This document shows positions 6,305-10,506 of a stretch of DNA of 10,506 nt, in pieces. Both the position numbers and the translations under genes were made by a program. The stretch comes from DASRHD01 sp035499715 (GTDB lineage: Bacteria > Verrucomicrobiota > Verrucomicrobiia > Opitutales > Opitutaceae), in the NCBI GenBank assembly GCA_035499715.1, contig DATJYF010000108.1, forward strand, positions 1-10,506. Direction: 5' to 3'. The notes under the pieces were generated by a model. It did not search any database. It saw only the letters and a list, made by a program, of their open reading frames with translations, and had not been told where the DNA came from. Positions within the stretch are counted from its first letter, which is position 1. The number at the start of each line of letters is the position of its first letter.

Positions 6305-7489
6305 CTAATCGGCCGGCGGCCGGTTGGCAAGTTGATGGCCGCGCTGCACGCGCACGGCTCGTCCGCCGGCATTGAGCTGGTCGAGCACCTGCGTCAGGCG
6401 GCGGCGTTTTTCATCCTCGCGCCGGGAGAACATCTCCAGCTGCTCGGGTCCGTCCTCGACGTTCGACAGCCGCACGCTCACCAGCCGCAGCGGCCGGCGC
6501 TTCTTCCATGCGGCGCGCAGCAGCGGCGCCACCAGCGGATAAAACGGCGCCTCGAGGTCGCCGGCCGATTCCAGGCTGCGCCCGTGCGACTCTTGCGAGA
6601 AATCCGGATAACGCACCTTGATCGTGATCGTGCGCACCCGCTTCCGGTCAGCGCGGACTTTCGGCATGAGTTCGTCGAGCATCCGCTTCGCCACGCGCTC
6701 GATTTCGGCGAAATCGCCGATGTCAGCGGCGAACGTCTCCTGCTGCGAATAGCTCTTGGCGTCCTCCTCCCCGGTTTCGACCGGCCGGTCGTCCTCGCCG
6801 CGCGCGAGGGCGGCCAGTTCGCGCCAGCCGTCGCCAATGACGGCCTGCAGTTCGGTTTCGTTGCGCGCCAGCAAATCGCTCACCAGCACCAAGCCGTGGC
6901 GGGCCAGCGCCGCCTCGGTTTTCGGCCCGATGCCGGGAATTTTTCCCAGCGGAAGCAGCGCGAGAAATGCGGCCTCCGTTCCCGGCGGGACGACGACAAA
7001 GCCGTTCGGCTTGCGCAGCTTCGAGGCGATCTGCGCCACCAGCTTGTTGCTCGCGAGGCCGAAGGAGACCGGGATTTGCAGCTCGTCCCAGATGCGCCGC
7101 TGCAGTCCGCGCACCGCCGTCTCGACTTCAGCCGCGCCCTTGAATCCGCACGGCCCGAGATCGACGTAGCCTTCGTCGATGGAGTTGCGCTGCACCAGCG
7201 GGGTCAGCGTCTCGCACAGATCGAACATCCGCCGCGAGACCCGGCCGTAAAGCCCCGGCGTGTGCGGAATCAAAATCAACTCCGGGCAGACCTTCAACGC
7301 CCGCGCCGTCGGCATCGGCGTGTAGACGCCGCGCGCCCGCGCCTCGTAGCTCGCGGACGAAATGATGCCGCGTTCCCGCCCGCCGACCGCGCAGATCTTT
7401 CCGCGCAGCGAGGGATCGCGCGCCTGCTCGCACGACACGAAAAACGCATCGGCGTCGAGATGAATGATGACAGGAAGGCGCTCGGACAT
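6305..7489 (-). CDS. dinB: DNA polymerase IV (Y-family translesion polymerase)
   Basis: A 394-residue protein with complete Y-family features. HLDADAFFVSCEQ at 10-22 supplies the first metal-binding Asp (D12) and the steric-gate Phe (F17). RNSIDEGYVDL at 101-111 supplies D105 and E106. A helix-hairpin-helix with KIPGIGPKTEAAL lies at 183-195. The little-finger domain covers about 240-345, and QLEMF at 350-354 is a beta-clamp-binding motif. Pol IV copies damaged DNA with low fidelity after recruitment by the sliding clamp. All catalytic residues are present, so it should be active. It is cytoplasmic. It is divergent from the glycosidase-like gene and leads a probable operon with the FmdB-like gene (11-base gap). 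No LexA-type operator was recognised upstream. The start at 7489 is the standard family start; GGAAAA directly before it is a weak ribosome binding site. Confidence 0.96.
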   Translation of the reverse strand: MSERLPVIIHLDADAFFVSCEQARDPSLRGKICAVGGRERGIISSASYEARARGVYTPMPTARALKVCPELILIPHTPGLYGRVSRRMFDLCETLTPLVQRNSIDEGYVDLGPCGFKGAAEVETAVRGLQRRIWDELQIPVSFGLASNKLVAQIASKLRKPNGFVVVPPGTEAAFLALLPLGKIPGIGPKTEAALARHGLVLVSDLLARNETELQAVIGDGWRELAALARGEDDRPVETGEEDAKSYSQQETFAADIGDFAEIERVAKRMLDELMPKVRADRKRVRTITIKVRYPDFSQESHGRSLESAGDLEAPFYPLVAPLLRAAWKKRRPLRLVSVRLSNVEDGPEQLEMFSRREDEKRRRLTQVLDQLNAGGRAVRVQRGHQLANRPPAD

Positions 7490-7526
7490 TTTTCCAAATG
7501 GACGACGACAAACGCAACCGGACGCA

Positions 7527-7554
7527 ACTTTATCCTTCGCCCGCCTGAAAACAA
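7527..7554 (-). promoter_or_regulatory. Weak candidate promoter for dinB operon
   Basis: On the - strand, TTGTTT (complement of 7549-7554) is followed after 16 bases by TAAAGT (complement of 7527-7532), a 4 of 6 match to a -10 box. It would start transcription roughly 30 bases before the dinB ATG. The intergenic space (7490-7632) must hold promoters for both divergent genes, but no convincing + strand promoter was seen. Confidence 0.25.
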
Positions 7555-7632
7555 CATTGTCGCGTTTGCGGCGATGCCCTACCGATTGAGCTTGGCCGGC
7601 TGCACCGGCGGAACGTAACCCCTCGGAATTCC

Positions 7633-9699
7633 ATGAAAATCCTCCCGTTCGTTGCTCTCTCCCTCTTGTTCAGCCTCGGCGCCATGGCGGCCGATTCCGC
7701 CGCCCCTGCCATCTCCTGTGAAGATCGCGGCATGCCCGCGGTGGCCGTCACTCAATCCGGCAGCACCTGGATCATTGCCGGCCGGCACCAGACGGTCACG
7801 CTCGACGCCAAAACGCTTGCCCTGCACGTCCAGGCCGGCCCGACCGCCTGGGACATGGTGCCGTCCGCTCCCACGGACATGCAGATCAAGGCCGGCGGGC
7901 GTGAGTTTTTCGTCCGCCTGGCCGACGCGGACAAGATCGCCATCGAGCCTTACGACACCGGCTTCAAGACCGGCGTCAAACTCACCCTCAGCGGCTGGCA
8001 CCGGCCGGGCGAAAATTCCGGGACGCCGCTCGACCTCACGCTTTATCTCACTGTCTGCCTCGAGGGCGCCGCCGAGGATCTCGTTTTCGACACCATGGCC
8101 GGGGAGAGCTGCGACGCCGCCGTGCACCAACTCGACTGGCCGACCGCGCTCGACGCCAGCGACGTCGATTACAGCGTGCTCTCCAATAACCGCGGCAACC
8201 TCCTTCCCCGCCACTGGCCGAAGCCATACTCGCCGATTCGCGGCGATTCGCATTATCCGAACGACCACAGCGTGCTGCAAAGCCACGTCGTCGAATCCTG
8301 GTCCATGTCCTGGTGGGGCTTTGAAAAGGGAAAATCCGCCATGATGGTGATCATCGAGACGCCGGACGACGCCGCCTACCAGTTTTCGCACCCGGCCGGC
8401 GGCCCGACCGTCATCGGCCCGCGCTGGCGCGAGACGCTCGGCCGGTTCGGCTACCTGCGCACCGCCCACCTGTGTTTTTTCGACGAGGGCAACTACGTCA
8501 CCCTGGCCAAGCGCTACCGTCGTTACGTCATGGATACGGGCCTGTTCGTCTCGCTGAAGGAAAAGATCGCCCGCACGCCCGTCCTCGCCGGCCTGATCGG
8601 CACGCCGCAGACGCGCATCAGCATCCTTCACAATATGAATCCGGAAAGCGACCGCTACGACCCGGCCGCGCACTATAGCCTCGTCACGTTCGACGAGCGG
8701 GCCAAGCAGCTGTGCGACCTCAAGGCCGGCGGCATCGACCACGCCCTGGTTTTCATCTCCGGCTGGGCCAACCTCGGCTACGACCGCCAGCACCCCGATC
8801 CATTGCCACCCGCGCCCGCCGCCGGCGGCTGGGACGGCTTGAAGCGCCTGACCGACACCTGCCGCGACCTCGGTTATCCCTTCATTTTCCACGACCAATA
8901 CCGCGACTATTACCTGGACGCGCCTTCATTCAACAAACAGTTCGCCATTCACGAAGAGGACGCCTCCCTGCCCGCCACGATCTTTCCCGGCTCGCGCTTC
9001 GGCGATGCGAAAATCGGCACAATGCCGATCATGTGGCACTGGGACGGCGGCAAGCAGTCCTACCTCAACGCCCGCTTCCAGGCCGGCCATCTGCGCAAGA
9101 ACTACCAGCTGTTTTTCGACCATGGCATCCACCCCGACGGCATTTACATCGACGTGATCGGCTACGTGCCGCCGGACGAGGATTTCAATCCCGAGCATCC
9201 CACGACCCGCAGCGATGCCATGCGCGGCGAGGCCGCGCTGCTCAACTGGTCCCGCGCCAACCTCGGCTTCACCGCGACCGAGGCCGGCTCCGACTGGGTC
9301 GTGCCCTACGCCGATTGCGTCAACCAGTCCGGCGGCAACGGCAAGTGCATCCCCGTCCCGCTCTACCAGCTCGTCTATCACGACGCGATTTTGATTTCCT
9401 ACGGCGCGAGCCGCGAGGACGGCGACAAGGGCCTGCTCATGGGCCTGCTCTGCGGCGGTATGCCCGAGCTGCCGGTCACGCCCGGCGCGGGCCCCCACGC
9501 GGAAAAAAATCTCGTCTTGGTCAAGCAAATGGCCGCGCTGCACAAGCGCGTCGCCCTGCTCGAGATGACCAACCACGAATTTCTCGACGCCGACCGCACG
9601 AAGGAACGCACGACCTTTGCCGACGGCACGACCGTGACCGTGGACTGGACCGCCGGCACCGCGACCGTCTCGCCCGCGCTGCCGGCGAAAAAGCAATAA
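7633..9699 (+). CDS. Putative secreted glycosidase (GH101/GH129/DUF5696-like)
   Basis: A 688-residue protein with a clear signal peptide (MKILPFVALSLLFSLGAMAA, cleavage near residue 20). Residues 30-270 are rich in beta strands and resemble the mutarotase-like sandwich that precedes some TIM-barrel glycosidases. Residues from about 300 to 620 look like the barrel, with FIFHDQYRDYY, a strand PDGIYIDVIGY (D502, D507), then TATEAGSDWVVPYADC (E550) and LYQLVYHDA (577-585). D507 and E550 are plausible nucleophile and acid/base at the ends of adjacent strands, as in GH101 and GH129 alpha-N-acetylgalactosaminidases; the HDA strand is also reminiscent. The assignment is from memory and could equally be the uncharacterised DUF5696 group, so no substrate is claimed. 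A few weakly conserved residues follow and a Lys-rich tail ends it. It is divergent from dinB and 101 bases upstream of the toxin gene. Confidence 0.7.
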   Translation: MKILPFVALSLLFSLGAMAADSAAPAISCEDRGMPAVAVTQSGSTWIIAGRHQTVTLDAKTLALHVQAGPTAWDMVPSAPTDMQIKAGGREFFVRLADADKIAIEPYDTGFKTGVKLTLSGWHRPGENSGTPLDLTLYLTVCLEGAAEDLVFDTMAGESCDAAVHQLDWPTALDASDVDYSVLSNNRGNLLPRHWPKPYSPIRGDSHYPNDHSVLQSHVVESWSMSWWGFEKGKSAMMVIIETPDDAAYQFSHPAGGPTVIGPRWRETLGRFGYLRTAHLCFFDEGNYVTLAKRYRRYVMDTGLFVSLKEKIARTPVLAGLIGTPQTRISILHNMNPESDRYDPAAHYSLVTFDERAKQLCDLKAGGIDHALVFISGWANLGYDRQHPDPLPPAPAAGGWDGLKRLTDTCRDLGYPFIFHDQYRDYYLDAPSFNKQFAIHEEDASLPATIFPGSRFGDAKIGTMPIMWHWDGGKQSYLNARFQAGHLRKNYQLFFDHGIHPDGIYIDVIGYVPPDEDFNPEHPTTRSDAMRGEAALLNWSRANLGFTATEAGSDWVVPYADCVNQSGGNGKCIPVPLYQLVYHDAILISYGASREDGDKGLLMGLLCGGMPELPVTPGAGPHAEKNLVLVKQMAALHKRVALLEMTNHEFLDADRTKERTTFADGTTVTVDWTAGTATVSPALPAKKQ

Positions 9700-9763
9700 A
9701 TACCCCGTTCTTGTCACGATAACCTGGTCGCTTGGAAATCGTTCCATGCAGAGATAATTACGC

Positions 9764-9795
9764 TTGACGTTACTATCGTGTTGCGTATCTATTCT
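9764..9795 (+). promoter_or_regulatory. Candidate promoter/operator of higBA
   Basis: TTGACG at 9764-9769 is a good -35 match. Possible -10 boxes are TATCTA (9786-9791, 16-base spacer) and TATTCT (9790-9795, 20-base spacer), neither ideal. An imperfect inverted repeat flanks the -35 box: AGATA plus ACGC at 9752-9763 against GCGTATCT at 9783-9790. It could be a HigA operator, since HigA proteins usually repress their own promoter, but the match is interrupted by three bases. Confidence 0.3.
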
Positions 9796-9800
9796 GAGAG

Positions 9801-10082
9801 ATGATTCTTTCCTTTCGCTGCGAAGCCACGGAAAAAATCCACCGGGGCGAAAAAACGCCTGACTTGCCGGCCGACATCCAAAAGGTCGCCCTGCGTAAAC
9901 TCCAACAACTCGACATCGCAAAGAAACTGGACGATCTTCGGATTCCTCCGGGCAACAGGCTGGAACCGCTGAAGGGTGACCGCAAAGGCCAGCACTCCAT
10001 TCGCATCAATGACAAATACCGTATCTGTTTCATTTGGACGGACCGCGGCATCGAGAACGCAGAGATCGTAGATTACCACTAA
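9801..10082 (+). CDS. higB: HigB-type toxin (RelE/ParE superfamily)
   Basis: A 93-residue protein of usual HigB length. It matches the family along its whole length: an N-terminal MILSFRCEATEKI, a middle LRIPPGNRLEPLKGDRKGQH, and the late SIRINDKYRICFIW (66-79), ending in EIVDYH. HigB toxins are ribosome-dependent mRNA interferases that cut translated mRNA and stop growth; R68, R74 and the C-terminal DYH are the usual candidates for RNA binding and cleavage. The antitoxin follows four bases after the stop, the normal toxin-first order of hig loci. GAGAG just before the ATG is a weak, very close ribosome binding site. Confidence 0.93.
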   Translation: MILSFRCEATEKIHRGEKTPDLPADIQKVALRKLQQLDIAKKLDDLRIPPGNRLEPLKGDRKGQHSIRINDKYRICFIWTDRGIENAEIVDYH

Positions 10083-10086
10083 AACC

Positions 10087-10392
10087 ATGACACAAAAACT
10101 TCCACTTCCAACCGCCGGCGAAATGCTCCGCGAAGAGTTCCTCAAGCCCATGTCAATCACGCCGTATAAATTGGCGAAAGACATTCGCGTGCCACAAACC
10201 CGCATCTCGGCCATCCTCGCCGGCACCCGTGCCATCACCGCCGACACCGGCCTGCGTCTTGATCGCTACTTCGGGCTTTCCGAAGGATGGTGGGTCAGGC
10301 TCCAGACGGATTGCGACCTGCGCAAAGCGCGCCGTGAATTGAGTGCGCGGATTGCCCGGGAGGTTAAGCCACGCGAGTTCGCCGCCGCTTAG
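10087..10392 (+). CDS. higA: HigA-type antitoxin, XRE-family DNA-binding
   Basis: A 101-residue protein. It opens with LPTAGEMLREEFLKPM, matching the HPGEML-type start of the HigA family. The helix-turn-helix covers about 25-50: TPYKLAKDIRVPQTRI, then ISAILAGTRAITADTGLRL. FGLSEGWWVRLQTDCDL (62-78) is the usual family ending of the fold. HigA binds and neutralises HigB and represses the operon. The start lies four bases past the toxin stop, so the two are translated together. The C-terminal 20 residues are basic and Ala-rich. No terminator was found after it. Confidence 0.94.
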   Translation: MTQKLPLPTAGEMLREEFLKPMSITPYKLAKDIRVPQTRISAILAGTRAITADTGLRLDRYFGLSEGWWVRLQTDCDLRKARRELSARIAREVKPREFAAA

Positions 10393-10506
10393 AGCTACTC
10401 GTGCGCGAGAGTGGGCGCGCAATCAATAGCCCATCGAAATCGTTGCCAGAACTGAGATAGTTTGAAAACAAGGTTGGGGTTAGCAATGACCATAGGTCGG
10501 GCTTTG
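10393..10506. other. Gene-free right edge
   Basis: The last 114 bases show no convincing gene on either strand. A minor stem (CTCG-TGCG-CGAG at about 10397-10408) follows the higA stop, but it has no T run and is not called a terminator. The base composition is more A/T-rich towards the end. Confidence 0.4.

Noticed and set aside
6332..7618. A 428-codon + strand frame opposite dinB
   Set aside because: The - strand product has every catalytic motif of DNA polymerase IV. The + strand translation is His/Arg/Gln-rich and matches nothing known to me.
7579..8898. A 439-codon - strand frame opposite the glycosidase-like gene
   Set aside because: It is low-complexity and antisense to a well-supported gene. 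It is best explained by the high GC content at third codon positions. The same applies to the frame at 8926-9921.

Overview
The window looks like a high-GC chromosomal stretch from a Verrucomicrobiota bacterium, probably near the Opitutales/Opitutaceae. This is inferred from the base composition, the weak or absent Shine-Dalgarno sequences, and the mix of modular secreted carbohydrate-active proteins, a DUF1573 protein and an FmdB-like protein. No rRNA, tRNA, CRISPR array or insertion sequence was seen.

Left block (1-4821, + strand): three secreted proteins. The first is the 3' part of a modular enzyme with a carbohydrate-binding beta-sandwich, a chitobiase C-terminal-like (CHB_HEX_C) domain and a GH75-type chitosanase domain. 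It ends at a strong hairpin-plus-T-run terminator. A small DUF1573 protein follows, then a 351-base gene-free leader. The third is an 825-residue PQQ-like beta-propeller protein carrying two CHB_HEX_C domains and a C-terminal beta-sandwich. That sandwich is a close, gapless match to the one on the chitosanase. The two large proteins share accessory modules in mirrored order, which suggests they act at the same polysaccharide, plausibly chitosan or a related amino-sugar polymer.

Middle block (4869-7489, - strand): a likely operon, read right to left, of Y-family DNA polymerase IV (dinB), an FmdB-like small protein with a degenerate zinc ribbon, and an inositol-monophosphatase-family phosphatase. 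It converges on the propeller gene across a terminator.

Right block (7633-10392, + strand): a secreted 688-residue protein, divergent from dinB, that looks like an uncharacterised TIM-barrel glycosidase with GH101/GH129/DUF5696-like motifs. Next comes a compact HigB-HigA type II toxin-antitoxin pair, which looks less GC-rich than its surroundings. No gene was seen in the last 114 bases.

The most unusual content is the pairing of a bacterial GH75 chitosanase with a module-sharing propeller protein of unknown function, and the uncharacterised glycosidase-like protein. Both are inferred from sequence motifs alone.
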